Positions 11,110 to 22,209 of a stretch of 64,000 nucleotides of DNA are shown in pieces. The position numbers and the translations under genes were made by a program. Numbering within the stretch: the first letter of the stretch is position 1; the number at the start of each line of letters is the position of its first letter. Below the pieces are notes generated by a model, which saw only the letters and a program-made list of their open reading frames with translations, was not told where the DNA came from and ran no database searches. Source of the stretch: Maratus speciosus (lineage: Eukaryota; Arthropoda; Arachnida; Araneae; Salticidae); assembly GCA_963932465.1 (NCBI GenBank), contig OZ010788.1, forward strand, positions 671,792,484 to 671,856,483. The letters are read 5' to 3'.

Positions 11110-12510
11110 TACATTATGCAACAAGTCATTAAAACTGATACAGCAAGCATTTAATAATAATTTTAAAAAAAGAAAAGGAAAATCTTTTGGAAAATTTGGA
11201 TATTTATTTTGTTTGAGTAAACAACGGTAGAGCGCACATGGGCTTAAATATTAGCATAAATGTTATATTTAGTATACAGAAGTTTTAGTAAAAGTATATG
11301 GTCAATTATTTTTGGGGCATATGCAGCGCTTGGTCACACTGCTAATTATTTATGCAAAAACTATGATATAATTAACTTCCTTGGTATTGCGCATTGTTTA
11401 TTTAAAGCTGATTAATAACATTGTGCGTGATGATTTGTTAGACTATGTTTTAATAAGCATTTCAATTACTTTTTTTCAAATTAGTATTAGTTTTTGTTAT
11501 TTTAAGTTAACATTTCATTTTTAAAAGATAGCGTATCAGAAAGAAAAATCAATCTAAATCTACAAAAAATTTCTTGCAGTATTTGAAAAAAAAAAAAAAA
11601 ACGTTTATTATTAGTGCTAAAAATTAGTTTCAAAACTTATAATATTTTCCCAGTTATTTTAGATTTAAGTAGAATTTCTTGAAATTTTGGCGTATTTATA
11701 CCCATATTTACTTAACAAGAACTTATAAAACTTTTCTTTTTATACTATTTAAAAATCTAGAATTGAACTTTTTTTTTCTCGGTCTGTCTCAGTCTGGAAC
11801 TTGATTTTATTATTGGTTTCGATGTTCAGATAAATATATCTAGCAGTACATGCGTATTCGTGTTGAACAGGGCCGAAACTAGCCTTTTTTGCAACCGGGG
11901 CAAACATGGTTTTTGCCCCACCCCCCCTCTTCTGCAAAATATATTTACAACCTTTATATATATAGAACAACCTTTCTTATGATACTAATTAAATATTTGT
12001 AGATTAACATGTTAATTTTTTATTAATTTTCAAAGAAAAACCCTTGCTTGGTTAAAAAAAAAAAATTTCATTTTTATTTTCCATTTTATAAATAACTATC
12101 CGTCATATCACATTGAGATTTCGACAACTGAAAATCTGAACATTTAACCCTCGTTTAAAAAAAAGATTATGAAAATATCTTAATTAGGCGTATGTCGATG
12201 GTATTTTTACTAAACAGAAAAAACAATATCAGCCGCTTTAAAATCTCTCCCCAAAGACGCACTTCCGACAATATATGCCTTTCTCACTCCCTTCAATGGG
12301 GTCGGAAGTTTTCGTGGAGTATTCGATGATACTAATCCGATGGAAGACGGCCTCGATTGTGTCGTGGTAGCGTTTATCCCAGGGTCATCGGAATGCAACG
12401 TCACATCGGGAAATGCAGAAGATTTTCCGAGAAAGGGGAGAATTCGATGTGCTTGTGGTAGAGCTCCTGGTTATTTTATTTACAAATTTCTTGTTTTTAA
12501 AAATTTTTGA
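11110..12510 (-). repeat. Right arm of the inverted duplication
   Basis: Inverted partner of 7375-8625. It differs mainly by an insertion at about 11750-11962 that has no counterpart in the left arm; the insert contains a GGGCCGAAACTAGCC stretch and a C-rich run and may be a separate small element. The 1.64-kb TA-flanked element abuts the inner edge of this arm. Confidence 0.7.
12214..12510 (+). pseudogene. GC-richer 98-codon open segment, possible exon or relic
   Basis: The plus-strand frame is open from 12214 to a TGA at 12508-12510. It lacks a suitable ATG, so it could only be an internal or terminal exon. Just upstream, TTTTTACTAAACAG looks like a branch site plus acceptor. Peptide landmarks are ALPTIYAFLTPF, GLDCVVVAFIPG and GRIRCACGRAPG. 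The stretch GLDCVVVAFI is faintly reminiscent of the DCVIVVFI region of MGAT4-type N-acetylglucosaminyltransferases, but this is far too weak for a call. GC is visibly higher than in neighbouring DNA. The minus strand is also open for about 87 codons over the same stretch, so the coding strand is undecided. A decayed inverted copy lies at 7375-7690. Confidence 0.35.
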
Positions 12511-12954
12511 GAAAATATTCGTATCAACAAAGATACTTGGGTCGCCATTTGAGAGATGAAACGTATGTTGATCTGAATAAAAATAATTATATGCCTTTAA
12601 AGTGTATTTTTTATCACTTTTAGCTTATAAGCTTAGTTTGGAGTTATTCTACTGTTTATTTTGTATTCAAATTAATAATAGTAATATCACGAATATTAAA
12701 ACTATTATAAGCATTTTTTAAGAGCATCAGCAATTTAATTATGAATTTTGTTATGCAGTATAATTTTAAATGTTCTTATATTTTAATTATTTTTATATTA
12801 TTTCACTTACACAAATTATTTATAAAAATGTGCATAAAAGATTACAACTACAGTTTTACTAATTATATCCGTTATTTTCTATTAAGTTTTTAATTTAAAA
12901 ACTATCATCCTAATCTTTTTTACACGCTCCACCATTTATAAGTATTTATAAAAA

Positions 12955-13570
12955 ACATATAACTTAATCACATTCTGTTCTTAAAAATAGTTTTACAGAA
13001 ACACGTCTCTTATGAAATACATTTAAAGATTATTAAGTGCTTTACAAAAATATAGCAAAAATGCATAAATTATAATACCTAAAAAGAGAAATACCATACT
13101 TTGGAACCGTCAAACTATTTGAAATATACACACGGTGACTTCAACAACATTTCAATATGAAAAGCTATTCTGCCATAATTTTTATATTTTATTTAATAAA
13201 AGAGTCGTATTTTTGACGATATATGTCCCCATTGAGATTTAAGTGACATTTAAAATTTAAAGTACTTTTAAACAATAGGTAAATGACAAAACCTTTTAAC
13301 GTCAAAAACGTCTGGTATCAGAATACTAGTAAAAATACAGAAAATGAAATGCTTCGTTCCACGTTAAAAGGAATTACCTTTCAAGGCTATTAGAAGCTAT
13401 CAACACTTAAGAATCAATAAAAACACTAAAAATATTTTGACATGAAACATAAATGTTCACGTTTTAAAAAGATAGATTAAATTGATACTTAAAAGCCTTT
13501 AAGTATTATAATATATTTTTGTTTTTCCTATTTATTTCGTCGTTGTAATAAATGAATGCAAATAAAAATA
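12955..13570 (-). repeat. Dispersed repeat B, copy 2
   Basis: Closest relative of 3640-4245. Shared blocks include ATTAAGTGCTTTACAAAAA, AGAAATACCAT and CCTTTTAACGTCAAAAACGT. No coding content. Confidence 0.65.
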
Positions 13571-13655
13571 GATTAGAAAAATATTATGTAAAATATAATA
13601 TTTTTCTTCTCTATAAATGCGTGATTAAATTATTTAAAATGATTTTTAAGTTTGA

Positions 13656-13850
13656 GTGCGGTTCCTTCTGTTATGTGCCAAAGTTGCGGGAAGGGCGATA
13701 GCATTCCTCTTGTTTTATGCTAAAATTGCGGTGAGAGTGATAGCACTCCTATTTGTTGTCGCTGTTTGGTGTGCATTTAAGCTAGTTGCACTAGCGATGC
13801 GTACGATTTCTGTGTATATCGACGGCTTACGAGTAATTTTATATATATAT
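13656..13850 (+). repeat. Degenerate 42-45 bp tandem repeat, GC-richer
   Basis: Two clear units and one diverged unit of about 42-45 bp. The units read through as hydrophobic peptide, for example KVAGRAIAF then KIAVRVIAL, in a 65-codon frame. That frame opens with GTG rather than ATG and has no context, so I treat it as a small repeat. A membrane microprotein is possible but unsupported. Confidence 0.35.
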
Positions 13851-13855
13851 ATATA

Positions 13856-14701
13856 AAGTCGGACCTCGTTATCCCGATACCCGGTTTTCACGTCTTTCCG
13901 CTTATCACGTCACCTTTTGAAAGTCCCGATTTTCTGTATATCATTTTAATGTAAATAAACTCCGGATTTTACGTCGTTGAATAATTTTCAACTCCGGATA
14001 TCTCGACGGTTTAGGAAATTGCCCATTTTTCTTTTACATCTTTCTAATACATCTTATAAGCACGCAAATAAAGCGATAAGAAATGTCTTAACAAAACTTT
14101 TAACAAAAGTGTCTAAAATACTCATTGAGATAAATGATAAATTTTACTTCAACCCTTTATCTGAATAAATAAACCCACATGCTCTGAATTTTTCACTTAA
14201 GCTCAGATAGACGTATCAGTCTACTCGCGGTCTTTTTGTTCTGGTCAGGCGGCGCTTTCTTACGGTTACACGGCGTTTTTCATCCCACTAAAGGCGGAGC
14301 ATAGCATTGCATTGAAACGATCACAAATTATCTAACATCCATTTCTGAAACAACGAATATTGATTGCAATTCATTCTATAATATTGAAAAAAGAATTGTA
14401 GAAACACATCTAGGTTTAAGCAAATCTTAATTCATCACTATTTCATGTATCAATAAAAAAAGAAGTCATCAGAAATATGATTTTTATTCTTTTCAATTTT
14501 GTTTTCGTGCTTCTTTTGTTTAATAATAATTTTTTATTGCTTAAAACTGCAAGAACAGTTATGAATTTAAAATTGTCTTAAATTAATTAAAAATACAGCT
14601 TTTTATAAACATATTTCTCTCCAACACCGGCTACCGCGGCCTCCGCTTATGACGACACTTTTTTCTAGTCATTAGAGTGTTGGGATAATGAGGTTCGACT
14701 G
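13856..14701. mobile_element. Pogo/Tigger-like nonautonomous element, family 1
   Basis: The left end reads AGTCGGACCTCGTTATCCC; the right end is the inverted match GGGATAATGAGGTTCGACTG. TA flanks both sides (13854-13855, 14702-14703). The CAGTCGAACCTC terminus is typical of pogo/Tigger elements. The 846-bp interior includes a 63-codon frame (13977-14168) with no transposase similarity I can see, so the copy is a MITE. Confidence 0.8.
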
Positions 14702-14703
14702 TA

Positions 14704-15822
14704 CATACCCAAACACATTTGCATTCTTGGCATATATCCACAAGATTTGTTCGGCACTCAAACGGTTAATCACAAGTCCACTTAGACAGACCACTGAGAA
14801 GACAATCCAAAAATAAATTAAAAGAAAATTTCTTTTCAAAATTTTCGGTGTGAAATCAGAATTTCTAAATTAAAAAGTGGTTTTGAAATCGGATGTTTCA
14901 TTCTTGATCACCTAATGTATTCCTGAATTTTCGTTCAATTCTAATGTATCGCGTATTACAAAGTAATCATCTTAATTCTGAATTTCGCAAAATTTATCTT
15001 TCAAAAATAAGTTTCTTGTATTTTAAATTACATCATAAATATCTGAAAACACACTAGATTCCTATTCATTCGTAGAGTAGGCTCGATCATAGCGCCCTCT
15101 GGTGAAAAAGTAACTTTTTGCATACGTTTTTGCTTGTTGATTTCCACACTATAGAATTCTAGACACTGTAGTTTTCTTTAGTATAGTTTCGTAAGATTTT
15201 CGAGACTTAAAAAAATGAAACATTCAGAAGTATAAAATTTTCGCTTAAATGTCTAGACAAAAAATAGCATTTTAGCATTTGAAAATGTGGTTTAGTAATC
15301 GTAATGTATATTTTTAGGTATTTACAGAAGTTTTGTTTTTTGGGACTATAATAAAAAATATTAATATTACTTTTCAGACTATGACTCGAATTTTCTGTGA
15401 TGACATAAAAAAAGTACATTCGTAAAAGGTGTCTAAATTTGTGGGTTCTCTGGAATACATTTTTATGTTGTAAATTTAACATTATTTCAATGTTTAACAT
15501 ATGAGAAATGTATCATTACATTAATATATTTACATATTAAAATATTTATATTATAACGTATTTACATGCTTGCAAATTAACATTTTAATCCTAGAACTGT
15601 TAAAATTTTCACTCAAGTTTTATAAAAATCATCCACACCAGAATTTTTATTTTTAACTAGTTAACTTATTTATTTAACTTATGTTTGTCTAGACCATTTT
15701 AAAGTTAAAGTTTATAAGTTATATTTAGTTTATTCTAAAGGAATTTTTGGTCACAAAATACACAGTATGAACTTTAAAAAGTTAACTGATTTATTTAAAA
15801 GACGACAAAAATAACAAAAATG
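14704..15822. other. AT-rich DNA without a recognisable gene
   Basis: The minus-strand frame at 15207-15500 is AT-driven, with no domain or exon context. No element ends recognised. Confidence 0.5.
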
Positions 15823-15824
15823 TA

Positions 15825-16796
15825 CAGTTAAACCCAACTAAATCGACCATTTTCCATTCCAATAAAAATTGGTCACTCCGAGAGGTAGTCTCTTAACTCT
15901 TTCCGCACAGACAAATTTCGTTGTAAAATCATGAAACCATCGACTGACATTGGAATTTACATACGACTTTTTAAATTGCTAATTTTTTACTTCCATTGTT
16001 AATGCAAAATTTTATTAAAATATTCTTGGTGCCGTTTGTAAGTCTGGAATTAAAATTAGGTATCCCGACCAGGGCACACTGTGCCGGAAAGGGTTAATGG
16101 AAGTTATTTTTTAATCTGGATTTTAATTGTTGAAAAAATTGTTACAATTAATGTTACTAAAATTTATTTTTCACATTGGGAAAAAATACATAAATTTAAC
16201 TATCAAAACAAAAGTTAATAACACAAATTAATTACTGCAGAGATTAAAAAATTGAATACATTGACATTTGCTTTGATTTTACGGTTTTATCTTTTATAAC
16301 TTATATATCCAAGTCTTTTCGAAGTTCAGTAATAGATGCATTTTTTTTTTTTTTTTTGGACGGGAACAAATAATGACGATTTTATTAATTTATCTATATC
16401 GTTGAGAGTTTCCTGACAGAATATGGAAGGGGAATTTATGGACCGTCATTCTTAATTTGTCATCAGAGTTAAATTCCATGTCTAAAAAAGGCACAAAGGG
16501 GATTAAATACTTAAAAGTTACCGGAATAAAAACAATTCTAAATTTAGTTTAGATGTTTGATGAATAATGTGCTCTCCGGAATTATTTTTCTAATAAAACC
16601 AAGCGACCAGAAAAAAAGGAATTTGTTTCATTTTCTTCAAAGAAATTTGTCGCTCATGGAGGGAGTTAAACAGGGGTGGTCTCTGAATGGAGATAAAATT
16701 AAAATTGGCCCTATGGGAATAATTTTCGTTCCGGGAAAAGTGGTCTTTCATAGAGGTGGTCACTTATGGAGGTGGTCGCACAGGGATGTTTCACTG
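15825..16796 (-). mobile_element. Pogo-like element, family 2 (with nested MITE)
   Basis: TA-flanked (15823-15824, 16797-16798) with ends CAGTTAAACCCAACTAAATC and, inverted, GGTCGCACAGGGATGTTTCA followed by CTG. Subterminal GGTCGC and AGGTGGTC motifs recur near both ends. A second family member lies at 53364-54113 in the opposite orientation. This copy is interrupted by a TTAA element at 15893-16097. The frame at 16557-16799 crosses the right terminus and is not a gene. Confidence 0.8.
15893..16097. mobile_element. Nested TTAA-flanked MITE (205 bp)
   Basis: Begins TTAACTCTTTCCGCACAG and ends CTGTGCCGGAAAGGGTTAA. The related copy at 53364-54113 has a single TTAA at the matching position (near 54043-54046, inverted sense), giving an internal empty site. 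This is direct support for piggyBac-style insertion into one TTAA. Confidence 0.85.
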
Positions 16797-16839
16797 TAGA
16801 TGTTAAGGGCTAAAAATATACATTTTAATTAAAATTTCT

Positions 16840-17211
16840 TAGTACTTTAGGCCTGCAATTCCTGCGCACATCTTATGAGAATATTTTTATTATTAATTGC
16901 TGTTCCATTCATACAAATACGTCACTTTGTTTGAAATAGAAGAGTCTATAATAGTTAAGGTTGCTGAAAGTAGACGTAGCAGTGCCTTGGATTGAACGTA
17001 TCTAGAGAAAAATATTTTAAACTTTTATTTAATTTATTTTAATGCGTCATCTTGTTCATATACATCAGTTTCATTTTTAAATGCGTAGCTGGGCAGTAGT
17101 AAAAGTAGCAGTGTTTCCGATTAAACTTGCGTTGAAGAAAATATTTAACTGCCGTACATTCATTTTAATACGTCACTTTGCTCAAGTTTTCAGAATTTAT
17201 TTTCAGGATAT
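16840..17211 (-). repeat. Penelope-like 3' region with about 130-bp tandem units
   Basis: Lies directly downstream, on the minus strand, of the GIY-YIG-type coding remnant. It contains about three diverged units marked by AATACGTCACTTTG, GTAGCAGTG and GATTGAAC or GATTAAAC. It ends in a CCTAAAGTACTAAG block that also ends both arms of the foldback at 1072-1662. Confidence 0.6.
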
Positions 17212-17445
17212 TTAACCATATATTGGGATATTGTATAATAGGGTGTTGGTACATACTTGATTGCTTTTACACAGAATTTCTATGGATTCTCCAATAGAAG
17301 ATGCGTAGTAATTAGATGTTGGGTAAATAATTTTTGCTTGATCAAAATCTATTAGGATATTCTGATTAAAATTTAAGTGCGATAGAACAGTAGTTGACGA
17401 CAAAATTTTATATCCGACTCCTTGATTTTTTCTTTGAATTTTCAT
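17212..17445 (-). pseudogene. Penelope-like element, C-terminal coding remnant
   Basis: The minus-strand frame of 77 codons ends at a stop at 17212. Residues FNQNILIDFDQAKIIYPTS and then NYYASSIGESIEI followed by K-SN resemble the segment after the GIY-YIG endonuclease of Penelope-like elements, where H-I-FD--K, Y--R--EAIEI and K---N-N patterns are usual. The REAIEI arginine is replaced (GESIEI) and the NFNR motif is degraded, so the copy is probably dead. The upstream reverse transcriptase is not seen in the neighbouring 1 kb, so this is a 5'-truncated copy. Assignment is by remembered motif, not by a search. Confidence 0.5.
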
Positions 17446-18350
17446 TTGTCATTCCTATGTATTCCATCCGTCTATTCCTATCAGTTCTAAAAGGAAAAGC
17501 ATATACACCAGCCAATTCATCTTTCGGTGTTGGGTTTATTTTTGTACAAATTAACTCTTTTAATTTTTTTGATGGACAAGCTATTATATTTATATACCGA
17601 TGTTATTGTACATATATATTATATATTATATATATATATTATTGTACATATATTGTATATTATATAAAGCATACAACTTTTCGTGCAGACCAGGTAAATA
17701 GTTCAACTTTTTTGGTTCTTTACTTAGTTAAAATTTCTGGTTTGAAAAAATACTTTGAATGTACCTGTCGAGTCCATCGGACCCGTCTGATAGGCGGGGG
17801 ATTAAATATTGCATTAATATACAGTAAATATAGTATCACAGTTTTATTTAATACGATTAATTTTCTGGCAAGTAAACCTTCAGCAAAATAAGTGCTGTTT
17901 GTTCTTTTAACCAGTTTAGTAGATAATTTTTATCCGGGATCATGAACTAATTATGCAGAAAAATATGGGAACAACAATAACAGAACAATCAAACTTTTAC
18001 AACAACTTTTACACAAACACGTGTTATGTTTGTGTTTCCATTTAGAATTGTAGATGGCAGCCCAACACAATATTCTCCCTTATTCGTGAAAATCATATCA
18101 TTTACCTATGTAAACAGAATACAGTTTAGAATGTGAATGTCTAAGTGTAACTTGTGCTCATTTATTAATGCGCTGTAATTAAATGTAAATTATATATCTA
18201 ATCTCCAGGCTACCTCATCTTTTGTGTAATGTGATAATGATTAATTAATTAATTAAAAATACAGTAGCCCCTACATAAGCTAATGAAACCTTCAGATTTT
18301 TTTGAAGTCAAATAAGCATTTTTCGAATCAGAACTTTTACTTAACACATT
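17446..18350. other. AT-rich DNA with TA-rich microsatellite
   Basis: The longest plus-strand frame in the window (17394-17891) runs through here. It overlaps the antisense of the Penelope remnant and a TATATA tract (about 17606-17664) that translates to YIIYIYY, so I reject it as a gene. Nothing else seen. Confidence 0.5.
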
Positions 18351-18672
18351 GTTGGCCGGCAATTTTTTAAGAAATGTGTGTTTTGAGAGAATGGAAACAG
18401 CTTTTCTGAAAGTCGATTGCCTAGACAGGTTTTTCGAATTTATCTATTTATAAATATTGAAAATGTTTGGATTTTATATGAAATTTCGTAAAATCTAACA
18501 AACAATGGCTAACTATTTGATATACAGGCGTAATTTTTCTGATAAGACCTTACTGATATTTTATTCAAGAAAAATGGAGTAGGTTATTCTAAGAATCCAG
18601 TGCACACCTTTAGTCAATAACGTCTCATTTTAGAAACACGAGTATACTCGTGAGCGGTCAACAAAGAGTTAA
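18351..18672. mobile_element. TTAA-flanked MITE (322 bp)
   Basis: The left end TTAACACATTGTTGGCCGGC pairs with the right end GAGCGGTCAACAAAGAGTTAA as an imperfect terminal inverted repeat. No coding capacity. Confidence 0.7.
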
Positions 18673-18755
18673 TTATTTAATTTTAAAAGGTATCAGAAAG
18701 AAACCAAAAGCATTTTATTAAATAAATTTTCTCTTTCAAAAGATGTTGATTTGAC

Positions 18756-19002
18756 TTAACCCTTTAGTGCGAAGCTTTGCATATATACAAGCAACAGTGT
18801 TTTGAATTTAACAGATCTTTTTTATTCGTATATACCTAATTCTCACCAGAAAATTAAAATAGTAATAGTTTCTTTAATTAATAACAGACATTGCGTATTT
18901 AAATAAAGCGAAACTAATCATTGAAACTTTCTGGTGTTAAGTCAGATACTCTGAACCACGTACTTTCTAGAATGTATTCTATCATGGGAAATAAAGGGTT
19001 AA
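18756..19002. mobile_element. TTAA-flanked MITE (247 bp)
   Basis: Left end TTAACCCTTTAGTGCGAAG; right end GGGAAATAAAGGGTTAA. TTAACCCTTT is a common start for piggyBac-type termini. Confidence 0.7.
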
Positions 19003-19307
19003 ATGTTAGGGTTTATAAAATAGATAATTATATAAAATAAGGTATTTGGACGCATACTTATTAAAATATTTACTAATTTTCAATATTTTAGCGTAAAATA
19101 GCCACACGACAGTAGTTTTTACTTATATTGCAGATGTGCAACAAAAGAAAAGATTTAAGTATGTATATGTGCAAAATGTGTCTCTGGGATTTTTTTTCAT
19201 TATTTTTACTGTGTGATAAACCTTTCAGAGAATCATATATCATTTTTTCGAAACAAAATAAAAAATCGCGCATTTAAGGGTTAAAAAAAATCAGAAGGTT
19301 CAGAACT

Positions 19308-19516
19308 TTGCTAGCAGGGTTTCTAGTTTGGCCTCCAATTTTAATTGAAATTTCAAATTCACATCGGAAATTTCGAAACCAAAATTTTCACTTTATGTGA
19401 TGAATAACTGCCTCTCATTAAATAAAGCGTATAATACTATTCTTTATTTCTGGTAGCACCTCGAAATTTCTGAATAAAAATGGAGGTGAAACTGGCAACC
19501 ATGTTTGCAGTACATA
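19308..19516. mobile_element. Short TIR element, family D copy 1
   Basis: Outer ends are imperfect inverted repeats: GCAGGGTTTCTAGTTTGGCC region against GAGGTGAAACTGGCAACCAT region. The centre contains AATAAAGCGTATAATACTATT, shared with other D copies. Confidence 0.55.
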
Positions 19517-19558
19517 GAAGAGTACGTCTAAAATGCCCCAAAATATTCACTGTGAAGT

Positions 19559-19745
19559 GTTGCCAGACCCCTGTTTTTTAAAAAATTCAGATTGCTTGAA
19601 TGGTGCCACCTTTTTGAAATAGTACATTTCGCTTTTTTTTTCCTTTATTGAATCTCCCATTAAATAAAGTAATTATTACTACTTCAAAAAAGTGGTAGAA
19701 TGTAATAAATCTGAATTTAAAAAATGTATTGAACTGACAATACTG
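19559..19745. mobile_element. Short TIR element, family D copy 2
   Basis: Arms (GTTGCCAGACCCCTG... and its inverted partner ending ...GAACTGACAATAC) pair over roughly 60 bp; they include CCACCTTTTTGAAATAGTA against TACTTCAAAAAAGTGG. It sits about 40 bp from copy 1. Confidence 0.65.
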
Positions 19746-19980
19746 AGCCAATGTATGACATACGTAAATATCAGTTAAAAGGAGCTTAAAATTTTAATGG
19801 AGAAAAAAAGTAAGAATAGTCTGTTACAACGATACACCCTTTAACATAAATTAATTCATTTTTTCGAACTTGAAAATAGTTAAATAATGAAAGAATACAA
19901 TTACAAATTTTACAAGCTTTCTAGCACATTATACCAATGCAATAAAGATAGTCTCTAATATTTGGGTTACCGATATTTGT

Positions 19981-20737
19981 TTTTACTTTCTACTATCTTT
20001 AAGAGAAGAAAGTATTGGATTTGTGAAAATTTTCGACTTTCGGTTTTCGACAAATTTACACGTTTTAGAGGTCAGAGATTCCGAAAAACATGTTTTTATA
20101 AAATGTCTGTGAGACAAATTTTGTGGGCGCTCAATCTCAAGAACTAATGTTTGAATTTTCAACATACTTCAGATTCAGGTATACCTGGATATGAATTAGT
20201 GCTTTTTAGTTTTTGGTGTAAATCGTTCAAGAGATGGCGCTGCTATGCAGCATTTTTTTACGATTTCCACAATAGCTCAATCGCCAGAACTAATGCACGT
20301 ATTTTCATCAAACTTCTGATTCAGTTAGTTCTTGACATGAATTGACGTTTTATAGATTTTGGTGTAAATTGCTCAACAGCTGGTGCTGCTATGCTGCATT
20401 TTTTGCAATTTCCGCAATAGCTCTATCTCAAGAACTAATGCTTGGATTTTCAACAAACTTCAGATTCAGATATACTTTGATATGAATTAGTGCAGTTTAT
20501 ATTTTGGTGCAAATCGTTCACCAGGTGGCGCTGCTATGCTGCATTTTTCAGAGTTTCTACTATAGCTTTATCTCAAGAACTAATGCATGAATTTTCTTCA
20601 AACTTCAAATTCAGATATGCTGTGATATGAATGTGTGCTAAACTGGTGTAATTTCATGTACTATTTAAATGATTTAATTGACGTGATTTATATAGAAGAA
20701 AGTTTTGTACCAGTTCTTATTATTCTAGATTACAATC
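19981..20737 (+). mobile_element. Helitron/Helentron-like element, family H copy 1
   Basis: Starts TTTTACTTTCTACTATC, followed by the family's conserved AAGTATTGGATT and TCGACTTTCGGTTTTCGAC. Three tandem units of about 144 bp follow, marked by CTCAAGAACTAATGC and TGGCGCTGCTATG. The 3' AGAAGAAAGTTTTG is present, but the CTAG end has diverged. This copy lacks a clear GTCT tract. The frames at 19962-20345 are fragments of the tandem units. Confidence 0.7.
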
Positions 20738-21109
20738 AGCTACCTTAACTGAAATTAAATAATTCAGTTAATTAGCTTATTTAAATACAAAGCTTTAAAA
20801 AAAATCCAAAAACGAAAGCAAAAAATTGTAACTATTAAAGAGAATATTAAAAAAATTTACTTTAAAAATGTTTGTATTTTAAATGCTTTGCTCTTTTTAA
20901 CATAAAATTAATCTGAATACCATAACAAAATAAAGATGTGCTTAAATTCAAATGATTAAAGATAAAACGATGAATATCTATCACGCAAGAGTAAGCAACA
21001 TGCTTCAAATTATATACGAAATTATCTACCTAATATAAAAATATCCATCAATTTTTCCCCCAATAACACGACAGAATAAATACTAGAAATAAAAATAAGT
21101 TAAAAATGT
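20738..21109. other. AT-rich DNA, nothing seen
   Basis: No repeat end or coding signal recognised. Confidence 0.5.
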
Positions 21110-21500
21110 GAAAAGCCCTCAAACACAAACTTTATCCCCTCTTTTAAAATAGGAACATTTTAAGACTAAATAGTCTATGTCAAAATATTTTTCGCGTTTT
21201 TATTGATTTTGAAGTGTTGATAACGTCTAATAGGCAATTCCTTTTAAGCACGGACTGCAAGATTAAATTTGCAGCAGTTTTACAAGTATTGTGATACCAG
21301 GCGTTATTGGCGTTAAAAGCTTTTTTCAGTCGCTGATTGTTTGAAAGCACTTCGGCTGTAGGTTTTTAAAATTATTTCGTCATTGTACGTAAAATCGGCG
21401 ATATATTTTTCAGAAAATTTTGTCTTTTCTTAAGTACACAAAGTAAAATATAAAGATTACGCAGAACAGTCTTTTAATTTGAATTGCTATTGAGATGTCT
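21110..21500 (+). repeat. Dispersed repeat B, copy 3
   Basis: Carries CTCTTTTAAAATA, GGCAATTCCTTTTAAGCACG, GATACCAGGCGTTA and GGCGTTAAAAGCTTTTTTCA in order, matching the reverse complement of the copies at 3.6 and 13 kb. Confidence 0.6.
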
Positions 21501-21575
21501 GAGATGATTTTAAATAGTATGACGTTCCGAAATTTTTTTCTCTTTCAGTTATTTTAGTGTCAACCACTCGACATA

Positions 21576-22209
21576 CAGTAGAACCTCTTTTATCCGAAAC
21601 TCTCGGTTAACCAAAATCCATTTTTAAAGCTCTTTTTAACTATAATATTTCTTGTGTGGAAAATCTCTTTTGAGATTTTTTTTTTTTTACTAATTTATTT
21701 CTTGTGTGCAAACGGTCCTTTCCGAACTACGATTATACATAAATATCTTCGATCCCCTGTCTTAGAGTTCCTTTAAATTTAATTTGAGCGCCCGTAAGTT
21801 GAAGAGTGGAACGAAGAAACAAGAAAACGGACAAATTAGCAATTCTGAAGATTTTAAATCGTTTGAAAAAGGTTTGGCATGGCTGGATCAGCAAAAAGAC
21901 TATGATACTGGTGAACGAATAATATTAAAAACTCAACGATAGAGCTTCAAAGCAAAGGGAATCGAAACTGGGACAAACAAAACATTTTTTCAAACCTTTG
22001 TGATATCTGTAAAGGGTGCTTAATTTCAAAATTAAAATTCAGGTAATTTATTCTTGTATCTGTTTTGCTATTGCATTATTTTTTATTAAGCCCTTGTTAC
22101 CAGAATAAGAAATATTGCATATACATCTCCTTAATCTTAAATTTGAAGCATTCTCGATTTTCCGAAAGAGGGTCGGTCCCAATTACTTTGGATAATCGAG
22201 GTTCTGCTG
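21576..22209 (+). mobile_element. Pogo/Tigger-like element, family 3 copy a
   Basis: Left end CAGTAGAACCTCTTTTATCC, right end inverted GGATAATCGAGGTTCTGCTG, TA on both sides (21574-21575, 22210-22211). At 634 bp it is an internally deleted copy that keeps a piece of transposase coding sequence. Two other copies lie at 33527-34187 and 37628-38268 in the opposite orientation. Confidence 0.85.
21781..21942 (+). pseudogene. Pogo/Tigger transposase remnant (DNA-binding region)
   Basis: A frame open to a TAG at 21940-21942 reads through residues EDFKSFEKGLAWLDQQKDYD and then GERIILKTQR. This resembles the CENP-B-type helix-turn-helix of Tigger and jerky-like proteins, where a W(F/L)xQQ motif precedes a G-P-I-x-x-K-A segment. 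The frame has no start of its own and is followed by stops. The catalytic DDE domain is absent, so it is not functional. Confidence 0.55.

Noticed and set aside
16557..16799. 80-codon plus-strand frame
   Set aside because: Lies across the right end of a pogo-like element and terminates at the element tip; a terminal repeat, not a gene.
17394..17891. 165-codon plus-strand frame, the longest in the window
   Set aside because: Its start overlaps the antisense of the Penelope remnant and its middle is a TA microsatellite translated as tyrosine/isoleucine repeats. No ATG-context or family support.
18999..19284. A further TTAA MITE between GGGTTAA at 18997 and AAGGGTTAA at 19276
   Set aside because: The two ends do not form inverted repeats with each other.
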